From Dictyostelium firmibasis (lineage: Eukaryota; Evosea; Eumycetozoa; Dictyosteliales; Dictyosteliaceae): DNA of 64,000 nucleotides. Made by a program: the position numbers and the translations under genes. The notes under the pieces were generated by a model that was not told where the DNA came from, ran no database searches, and saw only the letters and a program-made list of their open reading frames with translations. Shown piece after piece: positions 1 to 17,827 of this stretch. Position 1 is the stretch's first letter. Each line of letters begins with the position of its first letter. Where the stretch lies: the NCBI GenBank assembly GCA_036169595.1, contig CM069767.1, positions 1,868,501 to 1,932,500 of the forward strand, given 5' to 3'.

Positions 1-955
1 TGATCTAAACTTTGTTTTAATTTTTTATTTTCGATTGTTGTTGCATTTATTAAATTTTGAAGTTGTTGACTTTGATTTGAAAAATTTATTGATTGTTGTT
101 GCTGTTTTTGATGTGATTGACCATCTTGATCTTGTGAAAAATTAAATGAGTTGTTATTTCTATTTGGTGATACCATTTCTATTGGTGGCTGTGGCGTTGA
201 AACATAACCTTCATTTAATGATGTTAAACTATTTAATTTTACTTTTTTAAATGATCTAATATCTTGTTGTACTTCACGTATTTCTGTACTTTCTTCAGCA
301 ATGCTAAAATCATCATATGAATCACTATCATCTCTATTAGTAATATTATCATCTTCTTCGGCTTCTTCTCTATCATCTTCTTCATCATCATCATCATCTC
401 CATTTATACTTGTATTACTACTATTGGAGGTATTTGTATTTATGTTATTATTATTATTATTATTATTATTCGAACCTATGGTGGTATTATTAGCATTTTG
501 TCTTCTCGTCATCATTGATCCATTTGATGTCTTCAAGAACAATTGTAATTATTTTAAAAAAATAATAATGGATTGTTATTAATAATCATTATAATGGTAA
601 AAGTATTATAAAGATTTTAAAAATCTATTGAATGATTTATAAAAATATTTACAGTTGGAGTTTGTGGAGGTGATTCATTTTGTTGTGAAATTTTTTGAAG
701 TGCTAAATTCTTCATTGATAAAGAATGCTTTTGGTTCTTAATCTTTGATTTTATTTGTTCCAATGTATAAACACCTTTAAATGGTGATGTAGTTGCTAAG
801 ATTTCTACGATATCCATATCTTTTGAATAAAGTTTACTACCCAACATTGTTTGATATTGGCTAAATAACTTGGACGCAATATCTTCAGGCCATAAAACTT
901 TTTTATTAGAAATAAACTTTATATTTACACCTCTATTATTTGGTGTTGTATCCAT
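1..955 (-). CDS. Partial protein with possible SANT/Myb-like N-terminus, acidic low-complexity middle
   Basis: Partial: the 3' end leaves the window. Exon 1 is 955 down to 653 (101 codons from the ATG) and ends at a GTAAAT donor in phase 0. The acceptor AG at 532-531 opens exon 2, which stays open from 530 to base 1. At least 277 residues are visible. Residues about 20-75 hold a W, an LFxxY and a basic 'EQIKSKIKNQK' helix, the layout of the third helix of SANT/Myb-like domains. This is pattern-level only. Then follow a poly-N run, a strongly acidic D/E stretch, and Q/N-rich sequence that turns into a K/L/E-rich, probably coiled-coil segment at the edge. Acidic plus Q/N-rich sequence suits a nuclear regulator, but I do not recognise the family. 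Confidence 0.7.
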
Positions 956-1155
956 TTTTACAAATTTTATTTAATCTTTGTTTAATTTTTTTTTTTTTTT
1001 TGTTTTTGAAGAAACCCTTTATCTTTAAATGGCGCAGATTTTGTTTTTATTTTATTTTTTTGTTTTTTTATTTTTTTGTTTTTTATTTTTATTTTTATTT
1101 TTATTTTTTTATTTTTTTTATTTTTTTTTTTTATTTATTTTAAAATAAGTTGTTG

Positions 1156-1197
<42 letters not shown>

Positions 1198-1438
1198 AAA
1201 TATGAAAATATAAAAATATTAAAAAAAAAAAAAATAATGATAATAATAATAATAATGATAATAGAAATAATAATAATAAATAAATGTTTGTTTTACAAAT
1301 GAGTATAATTATATTTCAATCAAAAATTATTATTTTTTTTAATATAATTCTTTGAGCTTCTATATATGAATATATATGTATATGTATATAATCCGCCTAA
1401 AGATTTCAAACTTTTTTTAATTTGACCAAAATTCTTCA

Positions 1439-1477
<39 letters not shown>

Positions 1478-2118
1478 CAAACCTTCACCAAAAAAAATAA
1501 TGAAAATTTAAAAAACTTTTTTAATTTGACTTTTGGATTCGGAAAAAAAAAAAATATTAAACTTTTATTATAACCCAACTGATTATGGTGCTGACTCTGA
1601 TTTGCTTTTGTTTTGTTTTGTTTGGTTTTGTTTTGTTTTGTTTTGTGTGTTTGTTTTTGTTTTAAAAAGAAAAAGTTTAATATTAAAACTTTATTTTGAA
1701 TATTCAGTATTTTTATTTTGTCTTGATTTTTTAGATTCTGAAGTTATTTTTTTTTTTTTCGCTTTAAAAAATAAAAAATAATCAAAAAAAAAAATAAAAT
1801 AAAATAAAAAAAAAAAACTTGAAAAACTGAAGGTCCGGATTTTAAATTTTTTAACTAGTCTTTGGTATAAACAATTAAAGGAATGTTTAAAAGTTTTTTT
1901 CAATATCAAACATTACTCTTGAATAGATTTATTTAATCATATTTTCAAAAGAAGGTCCACTTAGTGGGTTTTAAACTATTCCTCGATTTTTAGATGACAT
2001 TCAACTCGAAAATGATAAATAATGAAAAAATTAACTCGCAATGGAATCATTTAATAGTGGATTTAAAATTGGTTAAATTTAACATCAAAGAGATAAAGTC
2101 TTATTATTTTTATTTTCA
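956..2118. other. Intergenic, AT-rich spacer
   Basis: No supportable gene. It holds several long poly(T)/poly(A) tracts (about 980-1000, 1157-1191, 1440-1477), short TA-rich repeats near 1365-1390 and TTTTG repeats near 1605-1650. Short reading frames here are made of F, Y, K and N codons from homopolymers. The first part is the likely promoter of the leftward gene that starts at 955. Confidence 0.7.
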
Positions 2119-2139
2119 TTAAAATTAATTAGGGGAGTG

Positions 2140-2303
2140 GTTGTGGAAGTGCGCTAGCGCAACATCCACGACTACCATAAATTTGTCATTTGAATCCTCT
2201 TTGTTGAAGATCATACAAAAACCAAACCTTTGGTGCAATGGTCTAAAATCTTTGCAATCGGATATGCCTTTATGATCACATATTGATAATGACAGGTAAG
2301 TAT
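2140..2303 (-). ncRNA. U1 spliceosomal snRNA (copy 1)
   Basis: U1 snRNA base-pairs with 5' splice sites in the U1 snRNP. Read on the minus strand, the RNA begins with ATACTTACCTG (2303 down to 2293), the invariant U1 5' end. Next comes a stem-loop I loop GATCATAAAGG (U1-70K site; metazoans usually have GATCACGAAGG), then ATTGCAC, the U1A-binding loop of stem-loop II, then the Sm site AATTTATGG, then a 3' stem-loop IV built on GTGGA/TCCAC with a GCG-CTAG-CGC tip. Length is about 164 nt, as in human U1. The exact 3' end is estimated from the base of stem-loop IV. It differs from the copy at 19397-19560 at one base that I could see (CATATCCG here, CATATTCG there). An AACCATAA element lies 55 bp upstream. 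Confidence 0.95.
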
Positions 2304-2358
2304 GAAATTAAAAATTAAAATATTAATATTATTTATAATATTATTATTCAAACAATGT

Positions 2359-2366
2359 TTATGGTT
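2359..2366 (-). promoter_or_regulatory. DUSE-like upstream element of U1 copy 1
   Basis: AACCATAA on the minus strand, its near edge 55 bp upstream of the U1 5' end. Dictyostelium snRNA and class I RNA genes are known to carry an upstream element (DUSE, consensus near ACCCATAA) about 60 bp before the start. This one differs by one base but sits at the expected distance, and it is conserved in the second U1 copy. Confidence 0.65.
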
Positions 2367-2434
2367 TAATTTGGTTAGAAGTAATTTCAACAATAATAAA
2401 AAAAAAAAAAAAATTTTATAGTGGAAATTTTGAC

Positions 2435-2472
<38 letters not shown>

Positions 2473-2565
2473 GCTGGAAATTTAATTAAATACAACATCT
2501 TTTTTTATTTACTTTTTTTTTGTTTTTTTTTTTTTGTTTTTTTGTTTTTTTCTTTTTTTTTTTTT

Positions 2566-5534
2566 TTAATCTCTAAATTGAATTGATGCTTGATTACCTT
2601 TACCTTTTTTAAATTGAGAACCAATTAATTTTGGATCATTATTAATTGGAGTAAATGTTAAAATAGTGTCAGAACCTTTTGGACGAGCATTATTATAAGT
2701 GATTGAATTTGTGAATTGTACTGATAACTTTACACCAGTTAGTTTTAAGACTTGTTGGACGATGACAGTAGTAATTTCAGAGACTGCTTCATAACCATTA
2801 CAACCTAAATCCAATACGAAATCTCTTTGTGGAGATTTACAATGTAAAACCAAGAAAGTATCAGCTAATGGTGAAATTGAGATAGAAGTTACATCAACCA
2901 ATGGAGTACCCCATTTCTTTACTTTATAATTCTTTGGATCATGTTTATAAATATTAGTACCAGTTACAACGATACCACGACGTTGTGGTACACCTTTTGG
3001 ATTTACTTTTATAACATAATCAGCAAATAGTACTTCAGTATCACCATAGGTGGAGAAAAGATTTTGCATAGCCAATACGTATTTTTGTTGATTTGGATTC
3101 GATGGTTTCTCTAAATAATCAGCATCAAAATGACGACGGAAATCCCATTTTTTCTTACCATGGAAAATATCATAGGCTAAAACCTTTTGTCTCATATGAT
3201 TTTGACCTGCACCTAATGAAAGAATCATTTTCTCTGCTCTCCAACAATTATGGATCTTGTGAGTTAATTCTACAGCCCTATCCAAGATAGATGGATGTTT
3301 TGGCCAAAATACTTGTTTACCCCATTGTGGATCACGTGAAACATCTTTGAAAGCACGATGTAACTCTCTAAACCATTTTTTGTAACGATAACTACGATAG
3401 AATAATTGAATTTTAATGGCAGCTTTTCTTTGATTCCATTTGGAACGAGCTCTATAACCTCTCCAAGTTTTTTGAATCAATGTTACAATTCTTGGCATTT
3501 CAAGTTCTCTCTTTTCTTCAAAGTAAAAGAGAGTTGTTGGATTACGAATGAATACCTTTGTTTTACCCATACGAATTTCTTCTTTATCAATATTATGTTG
3601 TTGAAGGATTAATTCTGTAGCTTGTCTTGCTGAACCATTAAATGATGGCCAAGTTTTTTTACAAAGCATTTTATAACGATTGTAGAATCTAGTATATTCA
3701 ATTCTACCGGCGAAACCAGCTCTTCTAACTCTAACATTCTCAAGTAAACCAAGATAACGTACTTGATGACGTACACGATCCTCATCGATAACACCAGCTT
3801 GTTTATTATCATTTGATTTAATACAACGAACATAATGTGGTGAACATGCCAATAAAGTAGTGATAAGAGCATTCATTGCATTTCTAAATTGTGAACCTGC
3901 AGTTTCTGGTCTCTTTTTACTATCTTCTGGTCTAGTTGGTGGGAAAAGACCTTGAACTAATGGATCTGAACTACTTTGCATACTTGATATTAAATCACCG
4001 AATAAAGTATCCTTATTCTTATCTAAGAAACCTCTAACATCGTATGTTACATCACCAGCATAATGTTTCAAACGGAAACAACTATCACCAATTGAACGAT
4101 CTCTACTAACACCATAGGATTGAAAGTGTGGATTCTTTTCAAATTGTTTACAAATTGAATCTAAAAATGTTTGATCAGTACTCTTTGCAATTAAACATGC
4201 TTCATCCAATAATGAGATTAAACCAATTGGTTTCTTTTCAATTAACTCACAAATTGGTTTATTATTAAAGTATTCAATATTTTTCCATTCAATACCTTCT
4301 CTAACGTATTCTTCTTGTTCAGATTTTAATGTTAATTCAATGAAGAGTTGTTGTAACTTTTCATTACAGAAATTGATATTCAATTGTTCGAAACTATTAT
4401 TCTGGAAAACTTCAAAACCATAAATATCAAGAATACCAATCACTGGTCCTTTCTCTGTTGTACAATTAATTATTGTATTGATTTTACTAACTAACCAATT
4501 GAATAAACGTTCATATAATGCTTTAGCCAATGCATCTCTTGAATAGGCTGCTTGATTACAATCCATTGGTACAGAAATAACTGAACAACGTTTACCAACA
4601 CCAGTACTAATAGAACGATAACATAATGCAATCGATAATGATTGTTGATCAGTCTTTAAACATGCTGCTGCTGCTGCTAATGCTTTACCATCTGATACTT
4701 TAACTGTTGTTGTACCAGTTCTTTGTTCTGCTGCCTCTGTAAATGTAATATTACCAATATGTAAAATTGCTCCTAAAATTCTCCAAATTGAATTTTGATC
4801 ACTTTCTTTTAATCCTAGTGTTTCCATTGCTTTCTACAAAATAAAAAAAATAAAAATAAAAATAAAATTAATATTTTTCTTCTTCTTTTTCTTCTTCTTT
4901 TGAAATGTAATATTAAATAAATAAATAATACTACAACTACATACCACAATAATTTTAAATTCACCACTATCATCAATTGTTGAAACATCAAAACATCCAC
5001 TCTTTTTAAGGTATTCATATGATGATGCATTTGGTGTTAATCCAAGCTCGTCTGATTAAAAAAAAAAAAAAAAAATGTTAAATTAAGTTTTTCTTAAGTA
5101 AAAAAAAAAAAAAAAAAACCTACTTAATTTTGATTGTGATAAACCCTTTAACATTTGATAAAAGATATGGAAACTTCTTTCACCTTGAGTTCTACCAACT
5201 ACTCTTGATTTTTCCAAGAGATAATTTGTAATTTTACCACCTATTGGTGAACCTACAGCATTGAATTGCATTTCCATATATTTACCAAAACGTGATGAAT
5301 TATCATTTCTTAAGGTTTTTGCATTACCAAATGCTTCTAATAATGGATTAGAGTCTAACAACATCTTTGAAATTCTCTCACCATTTGGACTATGACTGCT
5401 ACTAACATATGTTAAAAATTGCATAATCTTTTTACTTGCTTCAGTTTTACCAGCACCTGATTCACCTGAAATAATAACACATTGATTCTCTTGACTTTGT
5501 CTCATTGAACGATATGCATCATTTGCAAGTGCAT

Positions 5535-5565
<31 letters not shown>

Positions 5566-5885
5566 GGATATTAAAAATAGTAATAATAAAAAAAGAGGTA
5601 TTAATAAATTTTTTTTTTTTTTTTTTTTTCACAAGAGAAAATTATTTATGCATACATGTGTGGTGGCATTTCATATTTATATCTACCATTATATGCTTTG
5701 ATATCACTTTCTTTATAGATATTAACATTTTTGAATGGATTTGTTGAGATTACTACGTCACCAATATATGTATAAATATTGTCTGATTTATGTCTCATAG
5801 TTAAATTTTCTATGAAAGCATTTTCAGTGATTTGATTTAACAAAACAAAATCTGGTACACCCTCTGCCTTTGTTTTTGGAATCAT
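2566..5885 (-). CDS. myoE: Class I unconventional myosin heavy chain, short-tailed (MyoE)
   Basis: Actin-based motor at the cell cortex and endocytic membranes. Four exons: 5885-5656, 5536-5124, 5051-4945, 4833-2566; all junctions are GT-AG and in phase, giving 1005 residues. The first donor (CACAT|GTATGC) restores PPHIYALAND at the junction. The P-loop GESGAGKT is residues 101-108. The TEDS-rule site, 16 residues before DALAK, is Ser334 in KRCSVIS, so the motor is expected to need heavy-chain phosphorylation. The relay motif DIYGFEVF, actin-binding sequences and [11 protein letters not shown] follow, then degenerate IQ motifs ([11 protein letters not shown] and the next helix) and a basic TH1 membrane-binding tail. 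There is no Gly/Pro/Ala-rich TH2 region or SH3 domain, which makes it short-tailed. Length, Ser334 and wording match what I recall of D. discoideum myosin IE; MyoA and MyoF are the alternatives. Confidence 0.95.
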
Positions 5886-9584
<3,699 letters not shown>

Positions 9585-10062
9585 TTGATTGGTTGTGATT
9601 GTTGATTTATTGATTGATGAAATATTAGTCATTTTTTTCTTGCTTTTTTTTTTTCTCCAAACTACCTATGCTCTCCTTTTTGTCCTTTTCTTTTTTTTTC
9701 CCCTTCCTCCTTCTCTCCATTCATTTTCAATTCATTAATTATTCTCAAATTATGGAAATTCTAAAAAAATAGCAACCTATCATTTCAATGGAATAACTGT
9801 ATTATATTAATAGCTCAAAATTTTTTTTTTAAAATAGTTACACACAGGCGTAATTTACATAATCTCGTGAGCTCCTCTTCCATAATCTCAATTCTTTTTC
9901 CTTTTTTTTTTTTTCAATTCACAACAGTAAAAAAAAGAAATAAATAATTTTAAAATCAAGATTAATAATTAATTATTAATAAATCTAAGTATATAAGTTC
10001 CATTGTTTATTATTTATTTATTTTTTGTTTATATTTATTTTTTAAATTTTTTTTCAAAAATA
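9585..10062. other. Convergent 3' flanks
   Basis: 478 bp between two genes that end towards each other. It contains T-rich and C/T-rich tracts (9640-9720), a less AT-rich patch near 9840-9890 (CACACAGGCG ... CTCGTGAGCTCCTC) and AT-rich sequence suitable for poly(A) signals on both strands. No gene seen. Confidence 0.7.
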
Positions 10063-12708
10063 TTATTTTTCATTATATAAATAATTGAATTCATTAATTG
10101 TTAATGAATTTTTTAAATCAATAAAAAAAGGATGATCAATTTGTTGAGTATACTTTAAAAATGAATAGTTATGGGACTCTAATAGATAGTATAGGATTTT
10201 AATATTGTAGTGATCTCCAATAAATCGTTTAACATAAAATAATAAATTTTGGTGATCACAAACACTATAATCTTTTATATTGAAATAGTTTAACATTATT
10301 AAGTTTATAATGTTAAAATCCTTATTATCAATTACCATCGCCATAAATCTTGATAACTCTCGAGAATACTTATGAGTAAATTTATCCAATGTTTCAAATG
10401 GGGAAAAAAATCTTTTGTTTAAAAGTTCATTATCTTTATTGAATGTTGCAACAATATATTTAAAAACATCTTCCATTTCAATTCTTGATTGAATTCCATT
10501 TTTTAAAACTTGATGTAATGTTAATTGAGGTGTATCGAATGATACTATTCCTCTTTTATCTATCCAATTGAAAAATTCAAAGAGTTTGATTTGATTAATT
10601 CTATTGAATTTCCTTATATAATGAATTAAGAAATATAAATTATGGTTATTTGTTGAATTTTCAATAATATATTGTAAATGGTTAAAAAAATCATATGAAA
10701 TTTGTTTTTTTGGTTTTTTAAATAAATAAATTTGATCTTTTTCTAAAATTGAACCTGTTTTATATAAACAATATTCAAACATTGATATTGAATTTGTATT
10801 TTTAATAATTTCTTTATTTAAAATTAATGGAATTGAATTGAATTTTTTAGTTGATTCATATATCATATCTTTCACTAAAAACCAATCATGTAAAAAATTA
10901 TAAAATTTGAAATTATCTAAAATGAATTGATAGATTTCAATAGATTTTATTCTTTTAAAAATATTAATTGGATTATAATAATTATTTTCTTTACCCCAAT
11001 TGATTTGATCTATATCTTTCAAAAACCCAAATGGTATATTACTAGGTGGTTGAGGAATTGTATCTTGTTTTAATACCCCACCCAATTGTTCTAGTGTAAT
11101 TTTAATAAACTCTAAATCATTGAATTGTATTATCAGTTGAAAAAATATTATTGGATGAAGTTTAAATTGGTTAAAATTATTATTAATTTCATTGCAAACA
11201 TTATTTATAAATTCTATCTGTTTTGATCTATCTTTACAATTATTAAATAATGGGGGGTCATTACTTTCGAGCAATTCTAATAATCTACATGAAGTTCCAT
11301 GAAAACCATTACTACTATCTTTGAAAGTTGAACTTGGTACTTTCTTTATTATTTTACCAAAAGAATCATTTAATTGATTACAATAAAATAAATCTAACTT
11401 TGGTGATATATAACTATTCATAACTTCATACCACCTTTTAAATAAATCAAAATTACCATATCTTAAAGCAATAACTTCGCATCCATTAAAGTTATTAATA
11501 TTTTTTTCAATTGTTTCAATCGATTGAAAATTATCATAGTCTTCTTGTTTTGAATATTTATAATAGTATAAAGGTGACGATATATTTAATTTCAAATCTC
11601 TAAAATTTAAAAACATTTTCAATAATAGTTGGACATTTTTAAAAGAAGGGTCAACTATTGATATCCTTTGCTTTAATTGTTTTTTATTAAATTCTAAAGT
11701 GTTTAATTCTTCAAATGTTAAAATTAAACTACTATCTATTGTTTGATAATTTTGGTAAAATTGTTTTATTTTTGAAATTGATTTACATAAGTTATAGAGA
11801 AAACCAACTTTGAAATTGGATGATATTGGACAAAACTCGTAAATTGTATTAAATGATTTATAAAAAGAATGATTTGGATATGGTGGTGGTTTTATGCCTT
11901 TTTGAATCATTAAAAAATTACAAAGTTTAATATAGGTACAAATACATTTAAAAAAACTATTTTCTATTAAACATTGAGATAATCCTTCTGAGAATTGTTT
12001 ATGGTTTTCATTAATGTGGCTATGATTAGTTGAAAAATTATTTTTTGGTATTCCTATTACTTGTCTTTCAATTTCTTTTGAAAAACAATTTGAAATTTCA
12101 TCCCAAACTTTAATTTCATCATTATCTGATTTTATTGAAAATTCACCAGATTTGCAATGTTTGTATAATAATTTTCTAACTTTATTTAATGTTTTGAAAT
12201 GATTATAAGATGAATGTGAAATATAAGAATCCATCATAATATCAACTTTTTTAGGGTTAAGATAATAATTATAACCATATTTCTCTTTACATAAAACTTT
12301 AAATGCTGGTATATTATTTGAGTTTACTGTTATCGAAATTAATTGATTTAATAATCCATCTCCTTTATAACTTGGTATTATTGAATTATAAAACTTTTTA
12401 TAAAAATTAAAAAATACTAATTCATCAAATTCTTTTGTTTTTACATTGTTTTTAATTGGAGAAAGAAATGAAAAAATATTAGATTCATTAGTTTTACAGT
12501 CCAACTCTAAATAATGGTCATTTAAAAGTTTAAATTTTAAAGTATTCCTATAATCATTCCTTATTAACCATTTTATTGAATAAATTGGCCTTAATGAACT
12601 ACCTATTGTATCAATTTGATTTCTAAAAAAATTATTTAAAATATATTTAAATAAATAAATATTTCTTATTACCTTCCAAAATAATATTTCATTTTTATTA
12701 ATATCCAT
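10063..12708 (-). CDS. Dictyostelid-specific family protein, possibly with degenerate ankyrin-like repeats
   Basis: Single-exon frame of 881 residues starting MDINKNEILFWKVIRN. It is I/L/N/F/K-rich without long homopolymer runs, so it is probably folded throughout. The opening motif (NEILFWK-IRN-YL, then SIKWLIRNDYRNTLKFKL) is typical of large dictyostelid families in which this leader precedes degenerate ankyrin-like or FNIP repeats; a related leader opens the FNIP gene at 47751-49460. Phrases such as GCEVIALRYGNFDLFKRWYE resemble the ALxxGNxDLxK pattern of divergent ankyrin helices and recur loosely. No catalytic motif is visible. Function unknown; a protein-interaction or adaptor role is inference. 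Confidence 0.75.
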   Translation of the reverse strand: MDINKNEILFWKVIRNIYLFKYILNNFFRNQIDTIGSSLRPIYSIKWLIRNDYRNTLKFKLLNDHYLELDCKTNESNIFSFLSPIKNNVKTKEFDELVFFNFYKKFYNSIIPSYKGDGLLNQLISITVNSNNIPAFKVLCKEKYGYNYYLNPKKVDIMMDSYISHSSYNHFKTLNKVRKLLYKHCKSGEFSIKSDNDEIKVWDEISNCFSKEIERQVIGIPKNNFSTNHSHINENHKQFSEGLSQCLIENSFFKCICTYIKLCNFLMIQKGIKPPPYPNHSFYKSFNTIYEFCPISSNFKVGFLYNLCKSISKIKQFYQNYQTIDSSLILTFEELNTLEFNKKQLKQRISIVDPSFKNVQLLLKMFLNFRDLKLNISSPLYYYKYSKQEDYDNFQSIETIEKNINNFNGCEVIALRYGNFDLFKRWYEVMNSYISPKLDLFYCNQLNDSFGKIIKKVPSSTFKDSSNGFHGTSCRLLELLESNDPPLFNNCKDRSKQIEFINNVCNEINNNFNQFKLHPIIFFQLIIQFNDLEFIKITLEQLGGVLKQDTIPQPPSNIPFGFLKDIDQINWGKENNYYNPINIFKRIKSIEIYQFILDNFKFYNFLHDWFLVKDMIYESTKKFNSIPLILNKEIIKNTNSISMFEYCLYKTGSILEKDQIYLFKKPKKQISYDFFNHLQYIIENSTNNHNLYFLIHYIRKFNRINQIKLFEFFNWIDKRGIVSFDTPQLTLHQVLKNGIQSRIEMEDVFKYIVATFNKDNELLNKRFFSPFETLDKFTHKYSRELSRFMAMVIDNKDFNIINLIMLNYFNIKDYSVCDHQNLLFYVKRFIGDHYNIKILYYLLESHNYSFLKYTQQIDHPFFIDLKNSLTINEFNYLYNEK

Positions 12709-12955
12709 TTTTATTTATTAATTTATTTTTAATAAAAAAAAAAAAAAAAAAGAAAAATTAAAAAGAAAAATTAAAAAAAAAAAAAGAAGAAAAACAAAAA
12801 GTTTTGAAATTTTAAAAAAAAATAAAAAAATAAAAAAAAAAAAATAAAAATCGCAAACTACAATTTTAATTAAAAAAAAAAAAAAAAAAAAAATTTATAT
12901 AAAAAAAATAAAGTGTCAAATTACATTTTCTTTATTTTTTTTTATTTTTTTACTC

Positions 12956-14886
<1,931 letters not shown>

Positions 14887-15318
14887 TTTTTTTATTATAA
14901 AAATATTTATTGGTGTCTACTTATTTATTACAAATTGTATGATGTTTATAATTATAATTTTGGTTTTGGTGTGAATATTTTTTTTTTTAAATAGAAAAAA
15001 AAAATGAATTAAAACATTTCCATTTCAAAGAAATTAATTTTCCTTTTTTTTTCTCTTTTTTTTTTCGCACACTCACAATTTAAAAAATTGACTCTGTGCA
15101 CAGTCATTGATTTTTTTTATTTTTTATTTTTTACAAAATCAATAATATCTTGTTTTTTTTTAGTAATAAAATAAGTTTTCCGAAAAAAAAAAAACGCTCT
15201 GTGGAAATTTTCAATTTACATTATATATTTTTTGTTTTTTTTATTTTTATTAATATTTTATTATTAGTTTCAAATTTTAAAAGGTTCAATCTAAAAAAAT
15301 CTATTTAAAGAATTTTCT
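14887..15318. other. Intergenic region between two minus-strand genes
   Basis: 432 bp holding the promoter of the VWA-E2 gene (start 14886) and the 3' flank of TMEM120. It has poly(T) tracts, a CGCACACTCACA motif at about 15067-15078 and a short imperfect palindrome CTCTGTGCACAG at 15091-15102. No gene seen. Confidence 0.65.
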
Positions 15319-16543
15319 TTAATTTTCTTTGTTGTATTTTGAAAAGTTTTTCCATTTTTGATAATAAACAGAGAGAGTGGTTACAAGATTACCAAGACCA
15401 AGACATAAAAATATGAAGCCACATGAAAATATTTGCCATTCAACATTACCACCTCTTTGGTATGCGAATGCAAAGAATGAAAATGAATTATATAATTGGA
15501 AAAACTTTTTATTAAGATTACAAAAAAAAAAAAAAAAAAAAAAAATAGAAATAAATTTGATTAGTAAAATAATTTAATATGTATTGAAAAAAAAAAAAAA
15601 AAAAGAAAAAAATATTTACTTGTACAAATAATAAAAATGGCATTAAGAATAAAGCAGAAGGTGTCCAACCTGGATCATTACCCCAACCTTCAGATTCACC
15701 AGTTACATCGATAATATTTGCTTTACCCATTGCAACCAATTTATAGAGACGACCTTGTTGATAACGATTTGTCAAAATTTGAACAAGACCTTGACAACCA
15801 GAGAAATAGGTTACTTGAGGAAGGAAGTAAGAGAAAGATTCTGACAATGGGAAGAGAAGGTTTGTTAATGAACCAGCGATTGAGAGATAGTGATGCATAA
15901 TCCACCACGGTTTAATTGAACTACCATTGACCAAAAGAATATTTTCACGTAATGCCAATGTGATGTAGTAGTAAAGCAACCAAATTTGCCAACTGGTGGT
16001 GACAAAACTACTTTGTGGATAGAGTAATAACAATACTACGAATAAAATGAATTGTGGATTGGTTTTCTTTTTAAATTTCTCATACTCTTGTTTTAATCTA
16101 AACTTTTCATTCTCTCTCATATGTTTAACATTTACTTGTCCCAAAAATAAACGTACGAAAATACTACCAGTCTCTGGTGTAAATGATACCTTTGCACGTT
16201 TAACGTTGACTCTAATTTGATCGAGATGAGCCGATAGCTCTTTTGTAATATCCAAATGTTTCTCCTTTGCTGTCAAATGTTTGATTCTACTAATAAGTTG
16301 TGATGATTCCTTTTCATGTTTTGCTAATGTATTGGTAATATCATCGGCATGTTTAAATACATCGCTAATATCCTTCTTTACTTTTATACCCTTCTCTTTG
16401 CATTGTTCATGACTTTTTTTTAATTCAAACACTTCATTCTTTATATCTTGTAATTCTTTTGATAATTGAACTTCATTGCCTGTTGATTTATTTGTATTAG
16501 TCATCGTACTCGATGACTTTGTTTCAGAAAATGATTCCATCAT
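15319..16543 (-). CDS. tmem120: TMEM120/TMPIT family multi-pass membrane protein
   Basis: Two exons: 16543-15620 (308 codons) and 15504-15319, phase 0, giving 369 residues (human TMEM120A is 343). Residues about 20-110 are a charged coiled coil. About six hydrophobic helices follow, starting with FILFVVLLLLYPQSSFVTTSWQ. The join yields LFLMPFLLFVQ|FFQLYNSFSFF, and the last exon ends GLGNLVTTLSVYYQKW, close to the GNFFTTL...K ending of animal TMEM120. The family sits in the nuclear envelope/ER. It has a fatty-acid-elongase-like fold with bound CoA and is tied to adipogenesis; the mechanosensor claim for TMEM120A is disputed. Without the second exon the frame runs on into poly(A)/poly(T) intron sequence. 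Confidence 0.92.
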
Positions 16544-17160
16544 TTTTTTTCTTTTTATTTCTATTTTTTTTGTATTTTTATTATTATTTATCTACGAGTT
16601 TTAATTTATATATATTATTTGTATCCTTTTATATGTATCTATTTTCTTTACTTTTTTTTCTTTTGTGTGGGTTGGAATTTTTTTTTTTTTTTTTTTAAAC
16701 TATTTATTTATTTTTTTATTTTTTTATTTTTTTATTTTTTAAAAAGTTCTTTTTTGAGTAATATTTTTATTTGATAATAAATTTTTGAAAAGTATTTACA
16801 AAAGTTTGTATTATATATTAAAAAAAAAAAAAAATGAAAAAAAGTTTAAAAAAACAAAAATTAAAATAGTTGTATAATTTTATACAAAAAAGATAATTTT
16901 TTTTAAATGAAAAAAAAAAAAAAAAAAAAGTTTTTTTCTAAAAAAAAATAAAAAAATAAAAAAAAAAAATAAAAAAAAAAAAAAGAAAAAAAAAAAAAAA
17001 AAAAAAAGAAATCAACAAGGAATATTTTTAACTTTTTAATAACCTCCAATCCTCAACCATTGTTTTAATATCTAATTATATTTTATTTTATTTTATTTTT
17101 CTTTTTAAGTTTATCACTTCAAAAAAAAAAAAATTTCTTTTTTTTCAATTGACCAGTGAT

Positions 17161-17197
<37 letters not shown>

Positions 17198-17827
17198 TAA
17201 TTTTAAATTTATTAAAATAGCAAATTTAATAACATTTTAAAACAAAATTAAAGAAAATCAAATAATGATTTTTGTAATAATAAAACAAAAAAAAAAAAAA
17301 AAAAAAAAACAAAAAAATAGATGATTTGTTTTTTTTGAGATTCCAAAAATAAATTTTTGTGCCCCCTTCCATTGTTTATTTTTTTATTTCTTTTTTTTTG
17401 TTTCATAATTTTTTTTGTAATATTGCCTAAAGTAAGTTCAAAAAAAAAAATACCTATGGATACAAAAGGGTTTTTTTTTATATTTACTTGAATTTTAACA
17501 AATTAAATTAAAAAATACTCCAAAAATGATTTTTTTTATTATAATATCATTCAATTCAAATGAAGAAATAGAATAATATAACAATAAAACAATAAAATAA
17601 AAAATAAAAAGTTTAAGAAAGTAAATAAAAATCATATGTTTTTTGTTTTGAATACAAAATAAAAACAATAATAAGTTTCAAAAGAAAATTATTTTTTTTT
17701 ATTTTTTTGAATTTTTTAATTTTTATTTTTTTTTAGTTTTTTTTTTTATTTTTTTTTTTAATTTTTATTTTGATTTCGCACACATATTATATATAATTAT
17801 TTATATATAATAACTATACAACTAAAA
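16544..17827. other. Divergent intergenic region between TMEM120 and ragA
   Basis: 1.28 kb carrying two divergent promoters. It is almost entirely poly(A)/poly(T) with scattered unique sequence (a GTGCCCCCTTCC patch near 17360; TTTCGCACACATATTATA at about 17774-17791, just before ragA). No ORF with coding character and no structured RNA seen. Confidence 0.7.

Larger units (their letters stand above)
2119..2430 (-). repeat. Left copy of the inverted U1 snRNA duplication
   Basis: About 310 bp whose reverse complement matches 19281-19581. The match covers the U1 RNA, about 130 bp of its 5' flank (starting near a TTTCCACT motif) and about 20 bp of 3' flank ending in AATTAATTTTAA. Inside the RNA I see one difference; flank differences are few, apart from poly(T) length. 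The two copies are about 17 kb apart and transcribed away from each other. Confidence 0.9.

Noticed and set aside
15377-15577. Plus-strand frame of 66 codons (MVTRLPRPRHKNMKPHENICH...) with plausible composition
   Set aside because: It is antisense to the last exon of TMEM120, whose minus-strand reading (FFQLYNSFSFF ... GLGNLVTTL) matches the family; the good composition comes from that exon.
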